Source: Plasmodiophora brassicae
Taxonomy: Eukaryota > Endomyxa: Phytomyxea > Phytomyxea > Plasmodiophorida
Length of the DNA stretch: 64,000 bases
Assembly: GCA_036867785.1 (NCBI GenBank)
Contig: CP145423.1
Span: 496,001 to 560,000 of the forward strand
Reading direction: 5' to 3'
Shown here one piece after another: positions 42,585-51,234 of this stretch. Under the pieces are notes generated by a model. The model was not told the origin of the DNA and did not search any database. It saw only the letters and a list, made by a program, of their open reading frames with translations. A program made the position numbers and the translations under genes. Numbering within the stretch: position 1 is the stretch's first letter; each line of letters starts with the position of its first letter.

Positions 42585-43367
42585 TTGTTGCTGCTGCTGC
42601 TGCTGTTGTTGCTTTGGGGAATGCGCCAGCGGTTGAGCGAACGGAATTATGGGGTTGCCAAGTGACGAGGCACCAGCGTTCTGTGGCGGAATGACGGCCA
42701 TGGACATCGATCGTGCCTGGTCGACGTTCATGCTCTCGTTCTTGATATAGACGGGAACCGACTGCGACTGCGGCCGCGTCTGGACGTCGTTCGCCGCCTG
42801 CGATCGCTCTTGCGCTTCCTTCATACGCCGCAGCTCCAGCAACAGCGACTCGTTCTGTTGCCGCAGGAACATAACCTGCTGCTGCAGCTCGTCGATCTGC
42901 GTCCGCTGCTTCGTGATCGTGTCGGTGGACTTCCTCGAGATCAGGTGCAGCAGGTCGAGGCGGCCGCGCAGGAAGTTCGGATGCCGGAACTCGCTTGCGC
43001 CGTTCACCAGGGACGTCTTACTGAACCCGTAGAAGTGGAGCTGCCTGACGAAGGACGCGAAATTGGCGTGCTTGAAGAACATTGGAAGGACTTCGGCGGC
43101 CAGGACGTTCGCGTCTCGCACCAGGAATCCGGTCCCGCACGGCAGCCATGATACGCATTCATGCGCCCCGATCATGGAGTACGTCTTTTGGATGAAGGGC
43201 GTCTGCTTGGCATCGGTCGGCAACGCCTCTCCGTACGTAGCTGGGTCGTCGTCGTGCACTTTAATGGGCGGCACGGGCGCGGATACACCGCGCACCCGCG
43301 TCTGCACCGGGGCGCTCATATCGGACACGCTCCTGCTGCCCGGGCGCGTCAGCGCTTCGGTCGTCAT
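42093..43367 (-). CDS. HSF: Heat-shock-factor-type transcription factor with polyglutamine
   Basis: 424 residues from an ATG at 43367; the frame is open further upstream but the ATG gives the usual HSF spacing. The HSF DNA-binding domain reads TPFIQKTYSMIGAHECVSWL, GTGFLVRDANVLAAEVLPMF, FKHANFASFVRQLHFYGFSK and FRHPNFLRGRLDLLHLISRK, the last part being typical HSF. A heptad region (QIDELQQQVMFLRQQNESLL) is the HR-A/B trimerisation coiled coil. Then comes a glutamine-rich activation-type region with a long pure run (see repeat). No intron. HSFs bind inverted nGAAn repeats and drive chaperone genes. The recognition helix keeps SFVRQLHFYGF with His where most HSFs have Asn. Confidence 0.9.
42443..42613 (-). 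repeat. CAG/CTG polyglutamine microsatellite in the HSF gene
   Basis: Mixed CAG/CAA codons encode a run of over 25 Gln, interrupted further on by a QSQQAQAPQ spacer and a second Gln/His block. Length is likely variable in the population. Confidence 0.95.
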
Positions 43368-43822
43368 TTTCGTACTGGCTGCGCCGACGGCGGTTCGCGA
43401 GCGTTCGCGACGTGTCGTCTTCCGACGCAATGGCAGATTAGGGCCGAAACTCCGCCGTGCGTGGACTGTGACGGATTTAGACCGGCTGGTCACCCCGCGC
43501 AAAATCGCGCACTTAACGTTCGGGTGCCGCGCGGCCGCCCACTCGCAAAATGCGGCCGCCCGAACCGAACAGAACTCTCTCGATGCCGGTCGCGCTCTGT
43601 GACCCACTGTACCACCCCTCGCACTATAGCCGCCCGGGGTTGACTGTACCAATGGTTAACACACCTTCGAACTTAACGACGGGCAATCGCCAACGTGTGG
43701 CGTACCCGTACGCGAGCGGCTTTTGATTTATTCGTTCCGTTTAGGAATGGATAAATTCCGTTCCTATTCTATCCACTATCAAGTGTGCCAGGGGCGTAAG
43801 CACGCAACAGCTGCATCGCGGC

Positions 43823-43963
43823 GCAGTCGCGACGCTACAGCACCGCAGTCGCGACACTGCAGCACCGCAGACGCGACACTGCAGAACCGCAGACGCGACA
43901 CTGCAGCACCGCAGTCGCGACACTGCAGCACCGCAGTCGCGACACTGCAGCACCGCAGACGTG
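43823..43963. repeat. 22-bp minisatellite, six full units, abutting the LigA start
   Basis: Units read GCAGTCGCGACACTGCAGCA plus CC, with T/A alternation at base 5 and few other changes, at 43823, 43845, 43867, 43889, 43911 and 43933. A seventh, degenerate unit starts at 43955 and contains the LigA ATG (43964). Confidence 0.95.
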
Positions 43964-46162
43964 ATGCTGCGCCGGTTGGTCGTGTATGCGCTTCGCGGTG
44001 GCGTCCGCCGCGCTCGCGCAGCGCCGGCAGCGGGCAAGAACGACGGGGCGGTCGCGGCGGCCACGCGGATCACCGAACTTCGCGACTGGCTGTCGCGATG
44101 TAGCCGGGCGTACTACCGCGGGGAAACGCCGCTGGCGACCGACCCGGAATTCGACGCCGCCATGGGCGAGCTCGCCGAACTCGAATCCCGGTTCCCGTAC
44201 ATGAAGTCGCCGTCGTCGCCGACGTCGCAGATCGGCACGCATCCGCTGACGTTCCTCACCGAGCCGCATTCGCAGGCGATCGTGCCGGTGCGGTGCGTCG
44301 GTGCGCTGGACGACGTCACCCTGTACATGCGGCAGGTGCCCGGCGCGACCTGGAGCGTCGAGCACAAACTCGACGGGATGACGGTCGCCTTGCGCTACGA
44401 CCAGAACGGCAACCTCGTCAAGGCGATCTCGCGGGGCGACGGCGAGTACGGCGATGACATCACGTTGGCCGTCAAACGCTACGCGAAGAACGTCCCGGTG
44501 CAGGTCGACAATAAGCTCGGCGCTCCGTTCGAGGTGCGATGCCAGGCCGTCGTAGACGCGAAGAACACGACGACGTCGACGGCGCTGCGTGCGCAGATCG
44601 CCGCCCTGCTTCGTCCGGTCGTGGAGAGCGCCCCGGACGCGTCGAAGGCCATCGACCTGGTCTGCAGTGACCTGCTACGTCAGGACGAGGCGGACGATTC
44701 CGACCACTCGCACTACGACGACATGCGCATGCTGGAGTCGATGGGATTCGCGATCGACTCCGACCTGGTGACCTGCACCGAATCGGAGAACGTGCTGACC
44801 GCGATAGCGCACCTGCAGGCCGGTCGCCAGAGGTACCGGTACGAATGCGTTGGCGCCATTGTCAAGCTGGACAGCTCCGCCGAGCGGCGGCGTCGTCGCC
44901 GCGCGGGATCGGAGTGCTCGGTGGCGTTCATGTTCGATACGGCGCGGGCCGAGAGCGTCCTGGAACGCATCGACATCACGGTCGGCAGGTTCGGCAAGGT
45001 GTCGCCGATTGCTGTCGTCCAGCCTGTCAAACTCGGCCACGTAACCGTCACGCGGGCGACATTGTTCAGCGCCAAGAACGTCGTCGGTCTCGGCGGCGGC
45101 GAACCGGGCGACATTGTCGACCTCCAGCAGTTTGGCGACGTCCTCCCGAAGGTGCTCAAGATTGTCCCGCAGAGCTCCAGGACGACGGATCCGCGTTCGC
45201 TGTTCGAAGTCTGCCCGTGCGGGCGGAAGTCGAAGCTGAAATTCGACGAGGGTGCACTGGACGCCTGGTGCGTCGACGAGGAGTGCCCATCGATTCGGGT
45301 TGCTCGACTGGCGCACGCTGTCTCGAAGGACGCCCTGGACGTCAAGGGTGTCGGCGTCGCGTCCGTAACGCAGCTGGTGCAAGCCGGCCTCGTTCGTGAC
45401 ATTCCGGATCTGTTCCAGCTGCGCAAGCGCGATCTCGTTCTGTTGCCGGGTTGGGATCGCCGAACGGCGACCGCGGCCGTCGCGAACCTCGTTCAAGCTC
45501 GGACGCGCGGCGACCCGCTGGGCCTGCTGAACTGTCTCGGCATTGAGGGCGTCAGTCGGGAAATGTGCCGCCGTCTGCTGAGGAACTTCGGTCTGTCCCC
45601 TGAGCGCGTGCTTCGCGCCGATCTGGACGAGCTTGCCGAGGCGCGTGGTGTCGGCCGTCGTGTGGCGGAGGCGATCGCGAAATTCGCCCAGAGCGAACGG
45701 GGCGCGAACATCATCAAGGCGTTCCGCGACCTGGGGCTGTTCGCGTACACGACTGGCGACAGCACTACCGCCGCGCCCACGTTCCCGATGTCGGGCAAGA
45801 TTGTCGTGCTGTCGGGCAGGTTCAATCGTTTCGACGTCGATGAGCTCAGGGACCGGTTCCGGGCGCTGGGCGCCCGTATCGGCGACCAGGTCACCGCCAA
45901 GACGTCGTTCCTGTTCGCCGGCCGGGACGACGTCCGGTTCAGCCGCAAGATGAAGGACGCCAGGAAGCACGGCGTCCGCGTCGTCCGCGAGGACGAGATG
46001 ATCCAGCTGCTCCAGCTACACGAAGGCGAGGAATACTGCTTCGCCGGGTCGTCCGCGCATATCCCGCTGGGCGTCCGGGCCCCGACGTCGACGTCACCCA
46101 CCTCTGCGACCGCCGATGTCGAAGTCGCCCCACAAGACGTTAATTCAGGGCAACGCGTGTAG
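43964..46162 (+). CDS. ligA: Bacterial-type NAD+-dependent DNA ligase (LigA)
   Basis: Uninterrupted frame of 732 residues with full LigA architecture. Domain Ia: YYRGETPLATDPEFDAAMGE and SSPTSQIG. Adenylation domain: catalytic KLDG near residue 135 (WSVEHKLDGMTVALRY), then SRGDGEYGDDIT. OB fold: TVGRFGKVSPIAVVQPV, VTRATLFSAKNV, DIVDLQQFGDVLPKVLKIV. Four-Cys zinc finger: CPCG ... WCVDEECP. Helix-hairpin-helix repeats (DALDVKGVGVASVTQLV; AEARGVGRRVAEAIAKF). C-terminal BRCT: FPMSGKIVVLSGRF ... MKDARKHGVRVVREDEM. The enzyme seals nicks using NAD+. Eukaryotic nuclear ligases are ATP-dependent and unrelated in cofactor use. The N-terminal MLRRLVVYALRGGVRRARAA, with no acidic residue, looks like a mitochondrial leader. 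No intron, but codon use matches neighbours and it is flanked by intron-bearing eukaryotic genes. Confidence 0.96.
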   Translation: MLRRLVVYALRGGVRRARAAPAAGKNDGAVAAATRITELRDWLSRCSRAYYRGETPLATDPEFDAAMGELAELESRFPYMKSPSSPTSQIGTHPLTFLTEPHSQAIVPVRCVGALDDVTLYMRQVPGATWSVEHKLDGMTVALRYDQNGNLVKAISRGDGEYGDDITLAVKRYAKNVPVQVDNKLGAPFEVRCQAVVDAKNTTTSTALRAQIAALLRPVVESAPDASKAIDLVCSDLLRQDEADDSDHSHYDDMRMLESMGFAIDSDLVTCTESENVLTAIAHLQAGRQRYRYECVGAIVKLDSSAERRRRRRAGSECSVAFMFDTARAESVLERIDITVGRFGKVSPIAVVQPVKLGHVTVTRATLFSAKNVVGLGGGEPGDIVDLQQFGDVLPKVLKIVPQSSRTTDPRSLFEVCPCGRKSKLKFDEGALDAWCVDEECPSIRVARLAHAVSKDALDVKGVGVASVTQLVQAGLVRDIPDLFQLRKRDLVLLPGWDRRTATAAVANLVQARTRGDPLGLLNCLGIEGVSREMCRRLLRNFGLSPERVLRADLDELAEARGVGRRVAEAIAKFAQSERGANIIKAFRDLGLFAYTTGDSTTAAPTFPMSGKIVVLSGRFNRFDVDELRDRFRALGARIGDQVTAKTSFLFAGRDDVRFSRKMKDARKHGVRVVREDEMIQLLQLHEGEEYCFAGSSAHIPLGVRAPTSTSPTSATADVEVAPQDVNSGQRV

Positions 46163-46284
46163 ACAGTGTATACAGGTTGTGCGGGTCAGCGCGTGGCGTG
46201 CGTCGTACAGCAGGTAGGTAGTTCGGAGCGGCATCGGGTCGGCGCCGGCGTGATTTGCGGGCGCCGCCAGCGGAGCTGCCGAAC

Positions 46285-46308
46285 GGCAAATGCCGTACGG
46301 CATTTGCC
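46285..46308. promoter_or_regulatory. Perfect 24-bp palindrome just upstream of DPH5
   Basis: Each 12-base half reads GGCAAATGCCGT; the dyad centre is at 46296/46297. It ends 17 bases before the DPH5 ATG, so it lies in the 5' leader or at the transcription start. It could be a dimeric factor site or an mRNA hairpin; function unknown. Confidence 0.5.
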
Positions 46309-46325
46309 TGCGTGTCAGTCTGGTC

Positions 46326-47199
46326 ATGCTGTACATTATCGGGCTGGGCCTCGCCGATGAGGAGGACATCTCGGTCAAGGGCCTGAAGGCGGTGCGCGCG
46401 TGCTCCCGCGTCTACCTGGAGGCGTACACGTCGATCCTGACGGTCGGCGTCGATCGCCTCGAGAAATTCTACGGCCGGCCCGTCGTTGTCGCTGACCGCG
46501 AGATGGTCGAATCGCAATCGGATGCGATCCTCGAGAACGCCGACGTCGAGGACGTTGCGTTCCTCGTCGTTGGCGACCCGTTCGCGTAAGCAGGGCCCTC
46601 GGCGCGGGGCTTCTCAACCTGAATCGGTGTATTTCAGGGCAACGACTCACGTTGACTTCTTGCTGCGAGCGGCCGAGGAGCGCAACGTGGTCGTCAAGAC
46701 GATCCACAACGCGTCGGTGATGAACGCGATTGGGGCATGCGGCCTGCAGCTGTACCAGTTCGGGCAGACGGTATCGATCCCGTTCTTCAGGGACAACTGG
46801 CGGCCGGATAGCTTTTATGACAAGATCAAGGTGAACAAGGACGCCGGGTTCCATACGCTTTGCCTCCTCGACATCAAAGTCAAGGAGCAGAGCGAGGAGA
46901 ACATGCTGCTCGGCCGGCTGATCTACGAACCGCCCCGCTTCATGACCGTCAACGAAGCGCTGTCCCAGATCGTCGAAGTCGAGGAGCGTCGTCAGGAGGG
47001 TGTCTGCCCTGGCGGGACGCGATGCATTGGCGTTGCCCGCCTCGGTGCTGACGACCAGATGATCGTCGCCGGCACCATCGACCAGCTTCGCGATGTCGAC
47101 TTTGGCGCGCCCCTGCACTGCCTTGTCATTGTCGGCGAGACGCATTTCATGGAGGACGACGCGCTTCGTTTCTACAGTGTCGATAAGCTCAAGCAATGA
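46326..47199 (+). CDS. DPH5: Diphthine synthase (DPH5)
   Basis: Two exons (46326-46585 and 46638-47199) across a 52-bp intron give 273 residues, near the 285 of human DPH5. Reads [29 protein letters not shown], then the join [19 protein letters not shown], then [45 protein letters not shown] and [19 protein letters not shown]. This SAM-dependent methyltransferase methylates the modified histidine of translation elongation factor eEF2 on the way to diphthamide, the residue targeted by diphtheria toxin. The intron splits the invariant GDPF(A) codon, an intron position that gives a good test of the splice model. Confidence 0.97.
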
Positions 47200-47856
47200 A
47201 AACCGTGTCGTTTCGCGACTCGCTTTTCCGTCTGCAATGTTCGATCGAGCTGGAAGGCTTCGGCAGCGTCTGTTAAGTGCCTCTTCGGTCGGGTCGTACT
47301 GACCGTTGCCAGATATCGGCAGCTGTGCACTTGCCACGACACGCAGGCGTGTGCCCAGCGCCGACTTTGATGCGTCCCTTGCAGAGAAACGACCGCCTGT
47401 CGCAGGCTGGCTGTGTCGCCTAGGCGGCTGCACTGCCTTATTATGCCAACGTTTGACGCGCGAGCAATCGCAACGCGTTGTCAACCGATACGTTCCTCTG
47501 ATGCAGACAATGTGGCCTATGTTTAGGTTGAGTTGGGTACTGCAGGGCGACAGCGAGAGCGCTTGACACGAAGCGGGTCGCGCGAATGTGTACTGGTAGG
47601 AACAATGACCCGCACGGTTCGTCGTCGGCGGCGTGTACTCCCGATCGATCGCGTATTCTACCACGGTCGTCGACGTCGTGGCTTCAACGACGACGGGTCC
47701 CTCAGTGTCGCCTGCAGGTTTCGCGCCGGGTCACGTTTGCCGAAGTTGCGGGCCCGGTGACGTCGACAAGGCAGGACGTGACGTCACGCCCGACCTGGGC
47801 GCGCGTCCATCTTGCCACGCGATCTTAGCGGGCGTCGGCGCCGAACATTGCCGAAC
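47200..47856. other. Intergenic, nothing recognised
   Basis: About 650 bases between DPH5 and the small TM gene. An 86-codon plus-strand frame at 47306-47566 has no recognisable feature. GC-rich, with several gtcgtcg runs. Confidence 0.3.
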
Positions 47857-48237
47857 ATGGACCACGCCGAGGACATGTGCGAGTGCCTGCGGCAGTTCCT
47901 GCAAAGCCAGGCCGCCGAGTTCAACAGCATGATCCGAGCGGTAGGCAGCGTATCGATCGGCGGCCCTGCCCCCGCCGGCGACTGACGTTGCGGTTGGGCG
48001 CAGGTCACCGGCCAGGATGTCGTCACCGGCAACGGCCTAACTGCGCCAACGCTGCCCTCCCACGCCGGTCCGCCGTCCATGACCAACCCGCAGATGCTCG
48101 CCCTCTTCGTCATGGGCCTGATCCTCCTCTTCCTGCTCGCCGTCCCGTCGCGCCGCTCGCCCCGGCACCCGGACGCCAAGCCGTCGTCCGGAGCCGATTT
48201 CGACGACGACCACCCGGGACCCGACCTTCTTCGGTAG
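47857..48237 (+). CDS. Small single-TM protein, 105 residues
   Basis: Two exons (47857-47940 and 48004-48237) across a 63-bp intron. The N-terminus is an amphipathic helix (MDHAEDMCECLRQFLQSQAA). A Gly/Thr/Pro linker leads to a single membrane helix (MLALFVMGLILLFLLAV), then a basic SRRSPRH and an acidic Asp-rich tail (FDDDHPGPDLLR). Positive-inside weighting suggests the tail is cytosolic. No family recognised. The splice join is in frame and uses canonical sites. Confidence 0.5.
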
Positions 48238-48303
48238 GCCGTCGCCACGACGGCCAATACACGACGACGGGCTTCAGCGGGAACAGCATTGGGGTCGGCC
48301 GTA

Positions 48304-48315
48304 TATTAGGGCGCG
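48304..48315. promoter_or_regulatory. Second TATTAGGGCGCG motif, upstream of ceramide synthase
   Basis: Exact 12-base match to the element before eS10 (24105-24116). It lies 189 bases before the ceramide synthase ATG and is followed by a C-rich tract (GTCCCCCGCC). Possible shared core promoter element; inference. Confidence 0.35.
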
Positions 48316-48504
48316 TCCCCCGCCAACCCCAAAACAGAGATAAGTTGCGGGGCCCAGTTTGTGGGTTGTGTTTTGTGTTTTGTCCCCCCTCCCCTCCCGC
48401 ACATTGCGACACGGGAAGGCCACGTGACGTCGAACGGCGGTCCAAATTTGGACGGCGACGGGCGCCAGTCGACGTCGTCCGTGCGGCGGGGGGCGCGCGC
48501 GCAG

Positions 48505-49673
48505 ATGGCCGTGGATGCGGCGGGCAAACGGGCGACGGCGTCGTCGGTGGACGCCGCCGACGCCGCCGACGGCATGAAGGCGCGGATGGTGCACCGCGGC
48601 ACGGCGCCGTTCATCGCGACCGTCGTCGTCGTGTTCGCGTACTGCGGCCTGCACGTCGCGGACGTGTTCCAGAACGTCCGGCGGCTGCGGGCGACGGTGC
48701 CCGGGTTCCCGGTGTTCGCGCGCCTGTGGCCGTCCGTCCCGATCGCGCTGGCCATGGTCGGCGTCCGCCTCTTCATGGTCCGCACGCTGAGGCCGTTGGG
48801 CAGGGCCGCCCTGCCGGCCACGAAATGGGAGCCTGAGGTAGTACAACGGCACGCGTCGTCCCCGTGCCCCGCCGACACGCTGACGCCACGTTAGGAGTAC
48901 GCCAAGCGCGTCGACCGGGTCCTGCACGTCCTGTTCAAGCTGTGCTACTTCGTGATCGCGACCCCAGTCGGATGGTACATCCTCAAGGACGAGCCATGGA
49001 TGCCTGTAAGGCGCGCGTTCGCCGGTGGTTGGCCGGCGTCCGCGTTCTGATTCGTTCGTGTCGTTCGCAGCCGTCGATGGGCGGGACGGGCGACGTCATA
49101 CACTGCTGGACGAACTTCCCACATCATGCCATGCCGGACGCCATCCACTGGTACTACGTCGTGTCGCTCGGGTACCACCTGCACAGCCTGCTCTACCAGC
49201 TCGGCAGCACGCGGCGGAACGACTTCTGGGAGATGTTCCTCCACCACAGCTGCACGCTGTTCCTCGTCGTGTTCTCGTACATGGCCAACCTGTTCCGATT
49301 CGGCACGCTCGTGTTCTGGCTGCACGACTGCGGCGACATCTCCTCGTACTGGGTCAAGGCCTTCGTCGACACGCGCTACACGAACATCACGATCCTCGCC
49401 TACCTCGGCATCATGTCGACCTGGGGCTACCTGCGCCTGTACGTGTTCCCGTTCGAGATCATCCGCTGCGCGATCTTCGACGCCCCCTTCCACATCCCCG
49501 GCGTGCCCATGCTGTGCACGCTCATGTGCGTCCTCACCTGCCTGCACCTCTACTGGTACACGCTCTTCATCCGCATGGGCGTCGCCTTCCTGCACACGGG
49601 CAAGACCGAGGACGTCATCGAGGACGTCGCCACCGACAGCGAGCTCGTCGCCCGGAAGCGGGTGCCCTGCTGA
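48505..49673 (+). CDS. TLC-domain ceramide synthase-like (Lag1/CerS)
   Basis: Three exons (48505-48837, 48895-49005, 49071-49673) give 348 residues. The Lag1 motif is well kept: RRNDFWEMFLHHSCTLFLVV then FSYMANLFRFGTLVFWLHDC, GDISSYWVKAF, containing the catalytic HH and HD pairs. Surrounding TLC helices (VVSLGYHLHSLLYQLGS; ILAYLGIMSTWGYLRLYVFP; MLCTLMCVLTCLHLYWYTLF) are visible. Enzyme: N-acylation of a sphingoid base with acyl-CoA in the ER membrane. The C-terminus is acidic (KTEDVIEDVATDSELV), like the phosphorylated tails of animal and yeast enzymes. No Hox-like domain. Both introns keep frame. Confidence 0.9.
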
Positions 49674-49767
49674 CTACCTCTACCCTAAAGCCCCCCGCTT
49701 GTATCGAATACACAACCCACCCATCTCTGCCCTAAAGGCACCCGCCGGTGCGTGACGCACTCGCCCA

Positions 49768-51165
49768 ATGGACGGTTCTGGGCGCGTTCGGCGCCTGCCG
49801 GCGACGTCCGTCTGGCACGTGTACACGCCTCTGGCCATCGAGCACGGGGCAGTGAACCTCGGTCTCTCCGCTTTGTGGTCGTTGTCGTCGTCGCGGGGGC
49901 TGACCGTGTCTCTCTCTCTGTGGGCAGGGCAAGGGTTCCCCGACGGCGATCCTCCCGAGTTCGTCCAGCAGGCGGCCTGCGACGCCATCCAGGACGGGGC
50001 GAACCAGTACGCGCGGGGCGCGGGCAGCATGGCGCTGGTGTCGGTCGTGGCGGAACGCGCGTCCGCCGATCTGGGTCGCGTCGTCGACCCGATCGCCGAG
50101 GTCCTCGTCTGCAACGGGTGCACGGGCGCCCTGTTCGCCACGTTCCAGGCGCTGCTGGACGACGGCGACGAGGTCGTCGTCTTCGAGCCGCTGTTCGACG
50201 TGTACGTCGGGCAGATCCAGATGGCGGGCGGCGTCATCGTCCCGGTGCCGCTGGCGGTCGACGCCGCGGGCGACTGGCGCTTCGATGTGGACCTGCTGGG
50301 CGCCGCCTGCAGCGACAGGACGCGGGCGATCGTCGTCAACAACCCGCACAACCCCACCGGTCGGCTCTGCATTGCTGCGTTCGTTGCCACGACACCCACA
50401 CGGCGGGGAGGGCAGGCAAGGTGTTCCGCCGGGCGGAGCTCGACCGCATCGCAGACGTCGTCAGGTGCCGGCCCCGGATCGTCGTCGTCGTCGACGAGGT
50501 CTACGAGCACCTGGTCTACGACGGGTGCGAACACGTCCGGTTCGCCAGCCTTCCCGGCATGTGGGACCGGACGCTGACGCTGTCGTCCGCTGGGAAAACG
50601 TTCAGGTACGTTCCCGGTCGTCTCCGCCGCCGCCGCCGTCTGAACCCGGGAACACAGCGTCACCGGCTGGAAGATCGGTTGGTGCATCGGCCCACGCCCG
50701 CTGGTCGCCGCTGTCCATGCCGCCCAGACGTTCGTCGTGTTCAGCGTCTGCACGCCGCTGCAGGCGGCCGTCGCCGAGTCGCTGGCGCGGGCCGGCGCCC
50801 CGTACGACGGCCACCCCAGCTACTTCGTCCACCTTCGACGGGCGTACGAACGCAAGCGCGACGCCCTGCTCGCCCACCTTCGTGCAGCGGGTTTCACCCC
50901 GTACACGCCCTCGGGATCGTTCTTCGTCGTGGCCGACTGCGGCCGCGTGCGCCCGCCGGCACAGTACGGCCCGGGCGACTGGGCGCTGGCCCGGTTCCTC
51001 ACCGTCGAGGTCGGCGTCGCCTGCATTCCCATGTCGGCGTTCCGCCTGCACGGCGACGACGTCGGCCGAGGTTCCACCCTGCTCCGGTTCGCGTTCTGCA
51101 AGTCGGACGAGGCGCTCGCCGAAGCCGGGCGACGCCTCCTGGCCTGGCGTCGCGCGTTCGTCTAA
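49768..51165 (+). CDS. KYAT-like: Kynurenine/glutamine aminotransferase-like class I PLP enzyme
   Basis: Four exons (49768-49861, 49928-50359, 50416-50605, 50658-51165) give 407 residues. Motifs: NLGQGFPDGDPPEF at the substrate-binding N-terminal arm, NQYARGAGSMALV, ANGxTG-type LVCNGCTGALFATFQALLDD, VVNNPHNPTGKVF, VVDEVYEHLVYDG and the PLP-lysine SSAGKTFSVTGWKIGWCIGP. This is the fold-type I KAT/cysteine-S-conjugate beta-lyase family, which transaminates kynurenine to kynurenic acid, or glutamine and methionine keto acids. All three introns fall in conserved motifs (LG|QG, PTG|K, FS|VTG) and rebuild them exactly. One oddity: the C-terminal Arg block (STLLRFAFCKSDEAL) has the usual R-F-x-F-x-K. 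Confidence 0.92.
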
Positions 51166-51234
51166 ACGGGCACACTGACACACACACGGCCCCAGCGTCC
51201 ACGAGCGCAGTGACGATGGCCCAACTGTTCGCCT

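Noticed and set aside
43823-43963. CRISPR-like array
   Set aside because: Units are directly adjacent 22-bp repeats without spacers: a minisatellite in a eukaryote.
44675-45970. 431-codon open frame on the minus strand opposite LigA
   Set aside because: Antisense shadow of a GC-rich gene; LigA motifs on the plus strand are unambiguous and the antisense text has no domain.
43964-46162. LigA as bacterial contamination of the assembly
   Set aside because: Flanking HSF and DPH5 genes with spliceosomal introns are on the same contig and base composition matches; still worth checking with reads.
46375-47664. 429-codon minus-strand frame opposite DPH5
   Set aside because: Antisense shadow; DPH5 exons and intron explain the region.
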